A stretch of DNA of 64,000 bases from JAHEZL01 sp964406465. GTDB lineage: Bacteria > Bacteroidota > Bacteroidia > Flavobacteriales_C > GCA-002722245. Below are positions 45,903 to 55,670 of the stretch, piece after piece. Under the pieces are notes generated by a model, which worked only from the letters and a program-made list of their open reading frames with translations, did no database searches and was not told the DNA's origin. Both the position numbers and the translations under genes were made by a program. Location of the stretch: contig CAYORT010000013.1 of NCBI GenBank assembly GCA_964406465.1, positions 14,712 through 78,711 on the forward strand, in the 5' to 3' direction. Numbering within the stretch: the first letter of the stretch is position 1; each line of letters begins with the position of its first letter.

Positions 45903-46544
45903 GTGCGTTTTTGGGCAACATATCTCTTTTGTTTGATTTCATTAGCCTCCTGGGCCAGCAATGATACTATAGCACCCAACACCAACAAATCCAGCAAATC
46001 GGTAGTTTTTAAAAGGAACGAAAATCACTCTGCTAAGAAGGCTGGTATGTTATCGGCAATTGTGCCAGGCCTCGGACAAGTATACAACAGAAAATATTGG
46101 AAAGTACCCATTGTTTATGGCGCACTAGGTGGCGTTGGGTATTTGGCTTACACCAATACCATTTATTACAGATTTTGGCATGACGGACTCATCATTAAAA
46201 ATGCCATTACCAATAAACAAAAGACCAATGCCGATTTTATTGCATTTGCGCAAAACAGTAAATACAGAACCAAAGCAACAACCTTATCTGTTGAGGCCTT
46301 GAGCAGCAAATCAGAAGCCGAATTTCAAGCAGAAAACGACTATTACAGACGAAACAGAGATCTCTCTTTCTTTTTTATGGGAATACTTTACCTAGCAAAC
46401 ATTCTGGATGCAACGGTAGACGGGCACCTTTACAATTTTGATGTAAGTGATAATTTATCTTTCCGTTTGCAGCCTACTTACATTTCCTCTTATTCTTATA
46501 ACGAATCTCCTAGATTAGGCTTGAGTCTAACAGCGAAGTTTTAA
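45903..46544 (+). CDS. DUF5683 membrane protein
   Basis: 213 residues, GTG start 2 bases after parB. It has an N-terminal signal or helix (MRFWATYLFCLISLASWA), then the DUF5683 core KKAGMLSAIVPGLGQVYNRK with YWKVPIVYGALGGVGYLAY, and a second helix near FFFMGILYLANILDATVDGH. The C-terminal strands (LSFRLQPTYISS, LGLSLTAKF) look like those of an outer-membrane protein. The function is unknown. It is a conserved neighbour of parB, dapB and lepB in Bacteroidota as far as I know. Confidence 0.85.
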   Translation: MRFWATYLFCLISLASWASNDTIAPNTNKSSKSVVFKRNENHSAKKAGMLSAIVPGLGQVYNRKYWKVPIVYGALGGVGYLAYTNTIYYRFWHDGLIIKNAITNKQKTNADFIAFAQNSKYRTKATTLSVEALSSKSEAEFQAENDYYRRNRDLSFFFMGILYLANILDATVDGHLYNFDVSDNLSFRLQPTYISSYSYNESPRLGLSLTAKF

Positions 46545-46564
46545 GGATTTCCAACTCTAAATAT

Positions 46565-46572
46565 TATATTTG
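46565..46572 (+). promoter_or_regulatory. -7 box of the dapB-lepB unit
   Basis: TATATTTG, exact TAnnTTTG, 32 bases before the dapB ATG. It would give a second start inside the parAB series. Confidence 0.45.
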
Positions 46573-46604
46573 TTTCTTTTCATTATTTAAGAAAGTACTA
46601 GCTT

Positions 46605-47321
46605 ATGAAAATTGCATTGCTTGGTTATGGCAAAATGGGTAAAGAGATTGAGAAAATCGCTATATCTAGAGGACACGAAATTGTTCTTAAAATAAATGTA
46701 GATAACGCTCGCGAACTTACTATAGACAACCTAAAGAAAGCTGATGCTGCTATTGAATTCAGCACGCCAGAAACAGCCTACAGCAATATTCAAAAATGTT
46801 TTGAAGCCAACGTACCTGTAGTGGTTGGCACAACAGGATGGTTGCACAAAATGGAAGAAGTTAAAAACAGCGCCACCAGAGATGGCAAAGGATTTTTCTA
46901 CGCTTCTAACTTTAGTATTGGTGTGAATGTATTTTTCGAAATCAATAAAAAACTAGCTCAATTGATGGCTCCATACAAAGAGTACTCTATTGAAATGGAA
47001 GAAATTCACCACACACAAAAACTTGATGCCCCTAGCGGAACAGCTATTACTTTGGCTGAAGGAATCATCGACAATAACTCAAGAAAAAACAAATGGGTTA
47101 ACGACAAAACCTCAGCAGATAATGAATTAGAGATTATTTCTAAAAGAATAGAAAATATACCAGGTACACATACCGTTGTATACAACTCTCCAATTGATGA
47201 AATCTACATTCGCCACAAAGCTCACAACCGTCAAGGCTTTGCCTTAGGTGCCGTTGTTGCTGCAGAATTCATGAAAGGGAAAAGCGGATATTACGGAATG
47301 AATGACTTACTGAAATTTTAA
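46605..47321 (+). CDS. dapB: 4-Hydroxy-tetrahydrodipicolinate reductase
   Basis: 238 residues. DapB makes tetrahydrodipicolinate for lysine and peptidoglycan. The NAD(P) loop reads IALLGYGKMGKEIE, followed by EFSTPETAYSNIQKCFEANV and VVGTTGW, NFSIGVNVFF, and the substrate site MEEIHHTQKLDAPSGTAITL with the catalytic His pair and Lys. The protein is shorter than E. coli DapB (273), typical of Bacteroidota. It is followed by lepB after 3 bases. Confidence 0.96.
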   Translation: MKIALLGYGKMGKEIEKIAISRGHEIVLKINVDNARELTIDNLKKADAAIEFSTPETAYSNIQKCFEANVPVVVGTTGWLHKMEEVKNSATRDGKGFFYASNFSIGVNVFFEINKKLAQLMAPYKEYSIEMEEIHHTQKLDAPSGTAITLAEGIIDNNSRKNKWVNDKTSADNELEIISKRIENIPGTHTVVYNSPIDEIYIRHKAHNRQGFALGAVVAAEFMKGKSGYYGMNDLLKF

Positions 47322-47324
47322 TAC

Positions 47325-49061
47325 ATGAATACTACTTACATTTTAATTGCCTTCTCGATAAGTTTCTTTATTGGTTTGGCCGGACTATTTAAAAATGCTG
47401 GCGAACAATCATGGAAAGCGCTTATTCCTATTTTCAATATTTACGTTTGGATTAAAATATTGAACAAACCTTGGTGGTGGCTATTATTGGTATTTATACC
47501 AGTTGTAAACGTTGTTTTATTTATTGGATTAACAGTTGAAATTTTAAATCACTTCGGCAAGCGAAAAATTTTCGAACACGTTATTGGTGCCGTTGCAGGA
47601 TTTATCTACTTACCCTACCTAGCCTATTTTGAAAATGTGCAATATGTTGGTCCGGTTGACTACAGCAAAGCAAGTAAATCAAAACCAAGGGAGTGGTCGG
47701 AAGCCATCTTCTTCGCTGTCATTGCCGCAACCATCATTAGAACATTCACCATTGAAGCGTTTAAAATTCCTACTCCTTCGATGGAGAAAACCCTAATGGT
47801 TGGTGATTTCCTTTTCGTTAGCAAATTTCATTATGGTGCACGCACTCCTGTTACTCCGCTAGCTGTTCCATTTACCCAACAAACTATTCCTGTGCTAGAA
47901 ATAGCGGCTTATTTAGATTGGATTGAATTGCCAAGCATCAAGCTGCCTGGATTAAAAGATGTTGAAAGAAGAGACATTATCGTGTTCAACTACCCTTATG
48001 AACCTTATCGTCCTACCGACAAAAAGACCTACTATGTTAAAAGGTGTGTTGGTATACCTGGAGATTCATTGCAGGTAAAGCAGGGCTTTGTTTATATTGA
48101 TGGGAAAAAAGAAGATTTTCCAAAGAGCGGTTTAGAAATGGATGTTAATGCACCGCAACAATCGCAAATTTTATATCCAACAAAATTTCAAGCACCATCA
48201 TACGGAGATCGTGACACCAAAACCAATTTCGGCACCAGAGTTTCATCTGATTCTTTAGACCTCTGGACTAATTTGAATTACGGTCCGATTTGGGTTCCAA
48301 AAAAGGAAAGCACCATAGCATTAAACGCCAAAAACTTTTACGCCTACAACCGAATTTTCAAATTCTACGAAAATAAAAAGGTTTATTATGTTAAAGAACT
48401 GGCCGAAGCCTATTTACATTTGCACAAACTACGCACCTCTCCCACCAATAGCGACATTAGAGAAGAGTGTTACCAAATTTTAAACAACAATCAAGGATAT
48501 CCTTTGCCTGATGCCATTCAAAAATTAGCCGATGTATTTTATATTCAACAGAATGGCTTAAACCAAAATGATGTGAACAAATTGATCGAAGAAGTACAAG
48601 AATACATCGCTAGTGGTTGTGAGGAAGAGATGGCAGATTTATTGAACAAATTGAAAGCCTTTGATCAAAATTTAGTGAAGAATGACTTCCCCAATGAATT
48701 AGCAATTAAGGAATATATGTCATCTTCCAAACCAAAGTTTAGAGACGACAATGGCTTTATTGACAAATACACATTTGAAAAAGATTATTATTTCGCTATG
48801 GGTGACAACCGAGATAATTCTGCCGACTCAAGAGCTTGGGGCTTTGTTCCTGATGACCATATCGTTGGAACGCCAGTTTTTATTTGGATGTCTTACAATG
48901 GAGAAAGAGGTGGATTGCAATATGATCGATTATTTTCTTTTGTATCTAAAGACGGGATATCAAAATCATACCTTTTCCATTTCTTAATTGGCGGCGTATT
49001 ACTATGGTTGGCCAACAAGCTTTGGAAAAACAGAAAAGCAAAAAAAGCAGAAGCTAAATAA
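47325..49061 (+). CDS. lepB: Signal peptidase I, long form with DUF5684 domain
   Basis: 578 residues, much longer than E. coli LepB (324). Residues 1-110 form a membrane domain of the DUF5684 type (WKALIPIFNIYVWIKIL and KPWWWLLLVFIPVVNVVLF). The catalytic Ser152 lies in PTPSMEKTLMVGD and the catalytic Lys239 in YYVKRCVGIPGDSL. The last box GDNRDNSADSRAWGFVP lies near residue 493, so about 250 residues separate it from the Lys (about 135 in E. coli); the insert is mainly helical. A C-terminal helix (FLIGGVLLWLANKL) closes it. It cleaves signal peptides of exported proteins, including those of the surface genes seen here. The stop overlaps the next start by one base. Confidence 0.93.
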   Translation: MNTTYILIAFSISFFIGLAGLFKNAGEQSWKALIPIFNIYVWIKILNKPWWWLLLVFIPVVNVVLFIGLTVEILNHFGKRKIFEHVIGAVAGFIYLPYLAYFENVQYVGPVDYSKASKSKPREWSEAIFFAVIAATIIRTFTIEAFKIPTPSMEKTLMVGDFLFVSKFHYGARTPVTPLAVPFTQQTIPVLEIAAYLDWIELPSIKLPGLKDVERRDIIVFNYPYEPYRPTDKKTYYVKRCVGIPGDSLQVKQGFVYIDGKKEDFPKSGLEMDVNAPQQSQILYPTKFQAPSYGDRDTKTNFGTRVSSDSLDLWTNLNYGPIWVPKKESTIALNAKNFYAYNRIFKFYENKKVYYVKELAEAYLHLHKLRTSPTNSDIREECYQILNNNQGYPLPDAIQKLADVFYIQQNGLNQNDVNKLIEEVQEYIASGCEEEMADLLNKLKAFDQNLVKNDFPNELAIKEYMSSSKPKFRDDNGFIDKYTFEKDYYFAMGDNRDNSADSRAWGFVPDDHIVGTPVFIWMSYNGERGGLQYDRLFSFVSKDGISKSYLFHFLIGGVLLWLANKLWKNRKAKKAEAK

Positions 49062-49669
49062 TGGCAACGGCAATTTTTTCAAGTGCGCTATTAGGGCCAA
49101 TTGAGTACTACACTCAATTGCTGAAACATCCCGATGCTTTGCTTGAAGTGAACGAACATTTTCCTAAACAAACCTATAGAAATCGATTGTCTATTTTTGG
49201 ATCGAATAAAAAATTAACGCTTTCAATACCAATACAAAGTCGAAACAGAGAGCGCACAGCGACCAAAAACATAAAGATTTCTTACAATGATAATTGGCAA
49301 ATCATTCTCTGGAGATCGATTACCACAGCCTACCGCTCTGCTCCTTTTTTTGAATATTACGAAGCCGAGCTTGAAAAATTGATTTTCACAAAATCAGAAT
49401 ATCTGCTAGAATACAACAATATGCTCCATCAATGGGTTTGCGCAAAGCTGAAATTAGATATAAAGTTTACTCCTACAGAGAAATACGAAAAGGAATATCC
49501 CAACATGATTGATTTTAGAAATAGCATTCATCCTAAATCCGATGTTGATTTCAAACACCCCGAATACATGCAGGTATTTTCCGACAAACTTGGTTTTATG
49601 CCAAACCTAAGTATTTTAGATTTGCTATTTAACGAAGGACCACATGGAATTTCCATTTTAAAACAATGA
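49061..49669 (+). CDS. WbqC-family protein
   Basis: 202 residues. Marks of the WbqC-like (PF08889) family: LGPIEYYTQLLKHPDALLEV, KQTYRNRLSIFGSNKKLTL, SYNDNWQIILWRSITTAYRS and APFFEYYEAELEKLIF. Members are often found in glycan loci, but the reaction is not settled. The ATG overlaps the lepB stop by one base and the end overlaps the next gene by 4 bases. Confidence 0.85.
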   Translation: MATAIFSSALLGPIEYYTQLLKHPDALLEVNEHFPKQTYRNRLSIFGSNKKLTLSIPIQSRNRERTATKNIKISYNDNWQIILWRSITTAYRSAPFFEYYEAELEKLIFTKSEYLLEYNNMLHQWVCAKLKLDIKFTPTEKYEKEYPNMIDFRNSIHPKSDVDFKHPEYMQVFSDKLGFMPNLSILDLLFNEGPHGISILKQ

Positions 49670-50976
49670 GAGATTTACCAAAAAAATATCTTTTAATATT
49701 AATTGCATCCCTTTGCTTACTGCGCATTGTTTATGGAGTGGTAAGCGAATTTTGGGCGGAAGATGAACAGCAAATTTATTTAATCGGACTAAAATCTTAC
49801 ACCACTAGCACCTGGCCGTATTACGGTCCGGATGTAGTTTACACCAAAACTCAAATTCCTGGAGCATTACAAGGAATTTTGGTGAGTGCAGCATTTTACA
49901 TCTTACCCATTCCAGAAGCACCTGCAATTTTATTAAGCTTACTTTCACTGATAGTTTTATCGTATTTCGCATATTATTTAAGCAAAAGATTTCCTGATTT
50001 CCCGAAGTGGATCATTTGGACACTCACGCTAACCACCCCTTGGATCATGCAATTTTCAACAAGAATTGTGAATCCATCTTATGTTGTATTATTCTCCATT
50101 CCGTTTTTCCTATGTTTCATTGAGGTGATGGATTTTTATAAAGATTCTCTCATTAAAAAAGGACTATCATTTTTCATTTTCGGATTCGCGCTCACCTGCA
50201 TCATGCAAATACATCTATCGTGGGTTTTGCTTCTACCTTTCATAGGATTTGCTTTCTTGCATATTTTAAAAAATTATAGAAAATCATTCATTAAATACGG
50301 ACTCTTTTTCATTCTTGGGGCTGGTATTGGATTTAGTACTTTGCTACCAACAATATTGCATCCCGACGAATCGAGAGCTGGAAAAGTAGACTCTAATTTG
50401 GTTTTCAATCGCGACAATTTTGAGAATGTAGTTCCTATAATGACCAAGTTTTTATCGTTTGCTGCCTATGAAATTCCTTACATGTTAGGCGGAGATACCG
50501 AGAAGCGCTTGCAAGTGGTAAAAGATCATATTTGGATGGCGCCGTTCACAGCCTACTTATATATTTTCGGCATGGCTCAAGTTGGATTATTTATTCTTGC
50601 CTTCTTTCAAAAAAATGAGGATGAAACATGGAAGAAAATAAAATGGACCATGTTAGCCACCTACATCATGTTGTTTTGTAGTTTTTTCTTTTCGATTAAA
50701 GGTCCGGCACCACACACCTTCTTTCTACTTTTCCCTTTAGCACTATTGTATTCCTTTTATTGTTACAGATGGCTTTTTGCCAAAAACAAAATATGGGCAA
50801 AATTATTTGTGACGGCGGTGATTTGCGGAGTATTTTTTCAAATAGGATTAGGAATAGAGAGTTACCAAAAAAAATCGGTGTACCTCAATAGAGCAAAAGC
50901 GCAAGAAGCCATAGATAAAAAAGATTACAAGATTTTAGGTTTGCGTCGTTCGGATGGTTGGGGATATGGATACTAA
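49666..50976 (+). CDS. GT-C type membrane glycosyltransferase, first of a pair
   Basis: 436 residues with about ten membrane helices. After helix 1 there is an acidic loop EFWAEDEQQIYLIGLKSY, which fits the catalytic loop of GT39/GT83-like enzymes using polyprenyl-phosphate sugars, then PGALQGILVSAAFYI. The tail is short and basic. The acceptor is unknown. Overlaps wbqC by 4 bases and the next gene by 23 bases. Confidence 0.7.
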   Translation: MRDLPKKYLLILIASLCLLRIVYGVVSEFWAEDEQQIYLIGLKSYTTSTWPYYGPDVVYTKTQIPGALQGILVSAAFYILPIPEAPAILLSLLSLIVLSYFAYYLSKRFPDFPKWIIWTLTLTTPWIMQFSTRIVNPSYVVLFSIPFFLCFIEVMDFYKDSLIKKGLSFFIFGFALTCIMQIHLSWVLLLPFIGFAFLHILKNYRKSFIKYGLFFILGAGIGFSTLLPTILHPDESRAGKVDSNLVFNRDNFENVVPIMTKFLSFAAYEIPYMLGGDTEKRLQVVKDHIWMAPFTAYLYIFGMAQVGLFILAFFQKNEDETWKKIKWTMLATYIMLFCSFFFSIKGPAPHTFFLLFPLALLYSFYCYRWLFAKNKIWAKLFVTAVICGVFFQIGLGIESYQKKSVYLNRAKAQEAIDKKDYKILGLRRSDGWGYGY

Positions 50977-52171
50977 ACCCACCATACTCAATAAAAAACT
51001 GCTACTTATTGTTGCTATTGTAAGCATAATAAAAATTATTGCAGTTCAATTTATCGATGGTTTTAAAACCTTCGAAGACCATGAAATCGCTCAGAATTTC
51101 ATAAGACATTACAGCTTTTTTTACTTTAACGATGGTGTTCAAAATCACAGTTTTCAGTTTCCTATTTATCCTATTTTACTAAGTTTAACATACAGCATTC
51201 ACCATTCTGCCCTTGCCGCTATTACACTTAACATATTGCTTTTAAGCACATCATCTCTTTTTATTTACAGCATATTGAAAAGGACAAACAATAAAGGTTG
51301 GACTACGATTAAAGACAAATGGATGATTGCACTCTCTATTCTCCCCCTTTTTCATCCAGCCTTTGTTTACTATGAGTTAACTTGCGTGCATCCTTTTGCA
51401 CATGATTTTCTCTTCTTAACCTTCTCTATTTACACTGCATTTTCGGTAATTGACAGTGACAAATCTAATTTTGAAAAAGGAATGATGCTAGGCCTAACTA
51501 TATTAGCACGAGGCACATTCATAGTATTTCCTACCATTGCGATTGTATATCTACTTTTTAAAAAGCAGGCAAAAAAAGCTTCTATTGTACTACTTGGAAT
51601 AATACTTATGACAACGCCATGGATTGCACACAATGTAATTACCGACAATGTTTGGGGATTAACCTCCACCAGCGGTAAAATTCTGTGGAAAGGAAGCCTC
51701 CACAACTCAGAAGGCGGAAATTATTTGAATAATGGAGCTACATACTATCAAGCGCTAAATAGCGAAGAACTTAATGAATTAGGTCATTCGACAGTGAAAG
51801 GACAGAATGATTTCTTCATGCAGAAATATACCGAGCAATGGCAAAAAGATCCAGTTCACGTATTAAGAATGATTGCCGTTAAATTGAAAAACTTTTGGTT
51901 TTTCTCTAATCAAATGGGAACCGAATACCCTTGGCACATCAAAAAAATGATACCAATCATTAGGTTATTCAACTTACTATTTATCGGAGCTTTGCTCTTT
52001 TTTTCGATTAAAACCCGTCAAATGAAATGGATTCTAGTAGCATTTTCTTTTTCGTTTCTACAGGCTGTTTTTTACGTAGAAGCCCGTCATCGCTTACTTA
52101 TAGACCCTATTCTAATAGTTATTCTTTTCCATTTGTTGCTAAGTTCAAGCAAAAAGAAAGCAATAGCCTAA
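50954..52171 (+). CDS. GT-C type membrane glycosyltransferase, second of a pair
   Basis: 405 residues with about nine or ten helices and the acidic first-loop motif DGFKTFEDHEIAQNF. It has the same layout as its neighbour but little sequence likeness. An Arg/Glu-rich stretch VEARHRLLIDP near the C-terminus is typical of this group. The 23-base overlap with the preceding gene points to coupled translation. It is likely a partner enzyme adding the next sugar, by position only. Confidence 0.65.
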   Translation: MVGDMDTKPTILNKKLLLIVAIVSIIKIIAVQFIDGFKTFEDHEIAQNFIRHYSFFYFNDGVQNHSFQFPIYPILLSLTYSIHHSALAAITLNILLLSTSSLFIYSILKRTNNKGWTTIKDKWMIALSILPLFHPAFVYYELTCVHPFAHDFLFLTFSIYTAFSVIDSDKSNFEKGMMLGLTILARGTFIVFPTIAIVYLLFKKQAKKASIVLLGIILMTTPWIAHNVITDNVWGLTSTSGKILWKGSLHNSEGGNYLNNGATYYQALNSEELNELGHSTVKGQNDFFMQKYTEQWQKDPVHVLRMIAVKLKNFWFFSNQMGTEYPWHIKKMIPIIRLFNLLFIGALLFFSIKTRQMKWILVAFSFSFLQAVFYVEARHRLLIDPILIVILFHLLLSSSKKKAIA

Positions 52172-52214
52172 CCTTATAAGTAACTTTCCGTAAAGGGCAC
52201 ATCAACCCAAATCT

Positions 52215-54551
52215 ATGAGTAAAAAGAAATCACTTTTTAAAAGTCGCTATTTTAAGAGATGGTTTTATTTCTTTCCTATTCAACTTGTTTGGGTGCACCT
52301 AAAAAACAATTTACTCATTGTACTTTTTTGGTTGATTATCATCGGGTTCATCACCGGTAATATCGCTCACGACTACGGAGTTCAGTACCTTTTTCTTTCT
52401 CCCGAGTATTTGCATAATGTAAGTTGGCTTTCGTATTTCATCATGGGATTTTCCTTTGGAGGATTTGTGATGGCTTTCAATATTTCATCTTATATAATGA
52501 ACGGCCATCGATTTGCTTTTTTGGCCACGTTATCGCGACCTTTCATAAAGTATTGCATCAATAATTCAATATTTCCACTCATTGGAATTTTGATTTACAT
52601 TTCTCAAGTAGCCATGTTCTTAAATGAAAATGGAAAAGGGTTCTTCTACATTAGTTTATTTGTACTATCGTTCATTTTAGGATATACAGTCAATATCTTT
52701 TCATGTTTTGCCTACTTCTCTTCTACCAACAAAGACATCAAGAAAATGTTTGGTGTTGAAACAGCAACTGAACATGACCATGAAGCTGAAGAAAAAGATG
52801 AGGATGACATCGACCTATACCCCGATCCTGCAGAGAAAGCAAAAAAACCTATAAAAGACATATTACATAAGAAGGTAGATTGGGATAAATTCATCAATAT
52901 AGAAAAAGAATGGAATATCTCTACCTACCTAAGTAACCCTTTTAAAATAAGGCTAGCAAGAAATATAGATCACTACGACAATACCATGCTTCGTCAGGTA
53001 TTTCAACAAAATCACCTCAATGCAGCTTTGTTTGAAATCATTGTATTCGCTAGTATTATCTTGCTAAGTTTCTTAAGTAGTTTTAAACTATTTATTATTC
53101 CGGCTGGAGCAAGTTTAATACTGCTCTTTACGCTTTTCTTGATGCTAGCATCTGCCATTCACTCATGGTTTAGAGGTTGGGCTGACTTCATAATCATCTC
53201 TCTCTTTGTGGCATTTAATTACTTTTCGCAATTCAATTTTTTCAATTCAGAAAACAAAGCTTACGGCTTGAATTACGACACCACAAAAGCAGATTTTAGA
53301 CATGGCACCTTAGAACACAACATCAACGCCATTAACTATTACAATGATTTTAATAACACTTTGAAGATTTTAGAAAATTGGAAAAGTAAAAATATGGCTC
53401 ATGCAAAAAAGAGCGGACAAAAACCTAAGCTTGTCATTGTAAACTGCTCAGGCGGTGGATTAAGAGCGTCTTTGTGGACTTTCTTTGCCTTATCTAAAGC
53501 TGATAGTGCTCTGAATGGCGAACTTTTAAATCATACAGAGCTAATAACAGGTTCCTCTGGTGGTATGGTAGGGGCAGCATACCTTCGTGAATTATATTTA
53601 AGAAAAGCGAGCGGAGAAGTTCAAAATTTATACGACAATAAATACATTGATAAAATAAGTAGTGACATGTTAAACAACCTTTCATTTCATGTGACTATGA
53701 ATGACCTCATTTTTAAATTTCGAAATTTTGAGGACAATGGACATTCATACACAATTGACAGAGGTTATGCTTTTGAAAACAACCTTAACGAAAACACCAA
53801 CAACATGTTGAACAAACGAATATGGGAATACAGAGAACCAGAATTCAAAGCCCAAATTCCAATGATGATATTATCACCAACCATAATCAATGATGGAAGA
53901 AAACTTTTGATCTCTTCTCAACCAATTTCTTATCTATCCTATTTATCTCCAAAAAACAACATTAGAAACAAACACACAATTGATGCTATCGAATTTGGTA
54001 GATTTTTTAAGGAACAAGATGCCGCTAACCTTCGATTTACTTCAGCCTTGAGAATGAGTGCTACTTTCCCATTTATTATGCCCGTTGCTCATCTACCCAG
54101 TGAGCCAGTTATTGAAGTTATGGATGCTGGTGTTCGTGATAATTTCGGATTAGACGCAACAATGAAATTCATTTACACTTTTAGAAAATGGATAGAAGAA
54201 AACACTAGTGGAATTGTAATCATACAACTTAGAGACAGTGAGAAAAAATTTCACATCGAAGAAAATCCTCCAAAAACTTTTATTGGAGAATTGATGTCTC
54301 CAGTTGGTAGCATCTATTCTAATATGTTTAGAACACAAGACATGAATCACGATCAACTTTTACAATACTTTTCTGAATGCTTTAACGGTGAAATCGACAT
54401 AGTAGATTTTGAATTGCCACAACGAAAAAAAGGGAAAAAACTATCTTTAAGCTGGCATTTAACAGAATCGGAAAAAAGACAAATTGTAAACGCGTTTAAG
54501 TTACCAAGCAATGAAAAATCTTTGAAAAAGTTAAAGGTTTTAATGCAGTAA
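52215..54551 (+). CDS. Membrane-anchored patatin-like phospholipase
   Basis: 778 residues. The N-terminal part (about 1-180) has five or six helices. A charged loop follows (about 190-225) with His and many Asp/Glu (TEHDHEAEEKDEDDIDLY), then two or three helices near 275-350, then the patatin domain from about residue 390. The oxyanion loop is NCSGGGLRASLW, the nucleophile Ser448 sits in TGSSGGMVGAAY (G-x-S-x-G), and the second catalytic Asp637 in VMDAGVRDN (usual D-G-G/A). The lipase domain is probably cytoplasmic; topology needs test. The substrate is presumably an inner-membrane phospholipid. It begins 43 bases after the GT-C gene. Confidence 0.85.
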   Translation: MSKKKSLFKSRYFKRWFYFFPIQLVWVHLKNNLLIVLFWLIIIGFITGNIAHDYGVQYLFLSPEYLHNVSWLSYFIMGFSFGGFVMAFNISSYIMNGHRFAFLATLSRPFIKYCINNSIFPLIGILIYISQVAMFLNENGKGFFYISLFVLSFILGYTVNIFSCFAYFSSTNKDIKKMFGVETATEHDHEAEEKDEDDIDLYPDPAEKAKKPIKDILHKKVDWDKFINIEKEWNISTYLSNPFKIRLARNIDHYDNTMLRQVFQQNHLNAALFEIIVFASIILLSFLSSFKLFIIPAGASLILLFTLFLMLASAIHSWFRGWADFIIISLFVAFNYFSQFNFFNSENKAYGLNYDTTKADFRHGTLEHNINAINYYNDFNNTLKILENWKSKNMAHAKKSGQKPKLVIVNCSGGGLRASLWTFFALSKADSALNGELLNHTELITGSSGGMVGAAYLRELYLRKASGEVQNLYDNKYIDKISSDMLNNLSFHVTMNDLIFKFRNFEDNGHSYTIDRGYAFENNLNENTNNMLNKRIWEYREPEFKAQIPMMILSPTIINDGRKLLISSQPISYLSYLSPKNNIRNKHTIDAIEFGRFFKEQDAANLRFTSALRMSATFPFIMPVAHLPSEPVIEVMDAGVRDNFGLDATMKFIYTFRKWIEENTSGIVIIQLRDSEKKFHIEENPPKTFIGELMSPVGSIYSNMFRTQDMNHDQLLQYFSECFNGEIDIVDFELPQRKKGKKLSLSWHLTESEKRQIVNAFKLPSNEKSLKKLKVLMQ

Positions 54552-54617
54552 TTGTATTAAACACTCCATGCATCTGCTGTCTATTGAGCGCGATTCACCC
54601 CTATTTCTTTCTTAAAA

Positions 54618-54998
54618 TCAATACATTCGCTTAAGCACCATTGGTCCAGTATTTCCCTTACCATCACGATAAGTTCCTCTTAACGTTTTGCCATCGGCAC
54701 TCAAAGTAAGTTCGTGCTCACCCCTAACGGCCCAACCTTCAATTTTTTTGGTTACCTTAACTTTATATTTAATGGTTCTTCTTCTTAAATTTCCCTGACC
54801 AAACTCAACAAAAGGTTGACCATTAAATTCGAGATAATGACTAAAAGTTATCTTATTTCCATTTTGAGTAATAATAGCATAGCAATTAGAAAACGATGTT
54901 CCCGACGAATCTCTCCACACCCCATTTAAATTAATGGTATCTTGAGCATTAGCTGCAAGACTGATAAAAAAGAAAAGGATTACTAAATTTTTAAGCAT
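54618..54998 (-). CDS. Small secreted protein, lipocalin-like pattern
   Basis: 126 residues: a signal peptide (MLKNLVILFFFISLAANA, then Q) and about 105 residues of short strands beginning LNGVWRDSSG and ending LRGTYRDGKGNTGPMVLKR. The W-R and G-T-Y-R-D-G pattern looks like a small calycin barrel, but I name no family. It is divergent from the nudix gene by 27 bases and convergent with the patatin gene. Confidence 0.7.
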   Translation of the reverse strand: MLKNLVILFFFISLAANAQDTINLNGVWRDSSGTSFSNCYAIITQNGNKITFSHYLEFNGQPFVEFGQGNLRRRTIKYKVKVTKKIEGWAVRGEHELTLSADGKTLRGTYRDGKGNTGPMVLKRMY

Positions 54999-55025
54999 AA
55001 TTTTAGACTTTGCTTCGAAGATAAG

Positions 55026-55670
55026 ATGTTTTTAGAATTTACCATACAACTTCAACGCGCACTTTCTCAAACGCTACCTGGGAAGGAGGCTCAATACAAA
55101 ATGGCTCCCTATAGAGAAGCTGTTGATGCTAAATTTAAAAAACAAAAAGAAGCGAAAACTGCAGCTGTTCTTATATTGATTTACCCCATAGATAATATTC
55201 CTCATTTAGTACTTACCAAAAGGCCAACTTACGATGGTCATCACAGCGCACAAATTTCTTTTCCTGGAGGTAAAAAAGAAGAGCACGATGAAAGTTTTGA
55301 GCAAACTGCCTTACGTGAAACCGAAGAAGAGATTGGAGTTGTACGTAAAAATGTAAACATAATTGGGGAGTTAAGTGATTTGTACATACCACCCAGTAAC
55401 TTTAAAGTATTTCCTTTTGTGGGATTTACAAATACTCGTCCGAAATTCGTAAAAAATCAAAATGAAGTAGATGAAATTATTGAACTATCCATAAGTGATT
55501 TACTTCGCGACGACATTCTTAAATCAAAAGAATTAAAGCTAGCTGCAGGATTCAATTTTGAAACACCGTATTTCGACATTCAAAATCATGTAGTGTGGGG
55601 TGCAACGGCAATGATGTTGAATGAATTGAGAGAAGTGATATTAAGTCTTGGTCTTCGTAGAGACAGATAG
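55026..55670 (+). CDS. Nudix hydrolase, CoA pyrophosphatase-like
   Basis: 214 residues. The Nudix box reads GGKKEEHDESFEQTALRETE followed by EEIGVV (G-x5-E-x7-R-E-x2-E-E-x-G), preceded by LTKRPTYDGHHSAQISFPGG, which is the extra NuCoA-type motif (L-L-T-x-R...G-Q-x-S-F-P-G-G). The family splits CoA or its oxidised forms into 4'-phosphopantetheine and ADP. The last six residues (RLRRDR region) are encoded in the left arm of an inverted repeat. Confidence 0.88.
   Translation: MFLEFTIQLQRALSQTLPGKEAQYKMAPYREAVDAKFKKQKEAKTAAVLILIYPIDNIPHLVLTKRPTYDGHHSAQISFPGGKKEEHDESFEQTALRETEEEIGVVRKNVNIIGELSDLYIPPSNFKVFPFVGFTNTRPKFVKNQNEVDEIIELSISDLLRDDILKSKELKLAAGFNFETPYFDIQNHVVWGATAMMLNELREVILSLGLRRDR

Noticed and set aside
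44190..46000. parS site or replication origin near parAB
   Set aside because: No TGTTTCACGTGAAACA-like palindrome and no cluster of DnaA boxes was seen, also not near rpmH.
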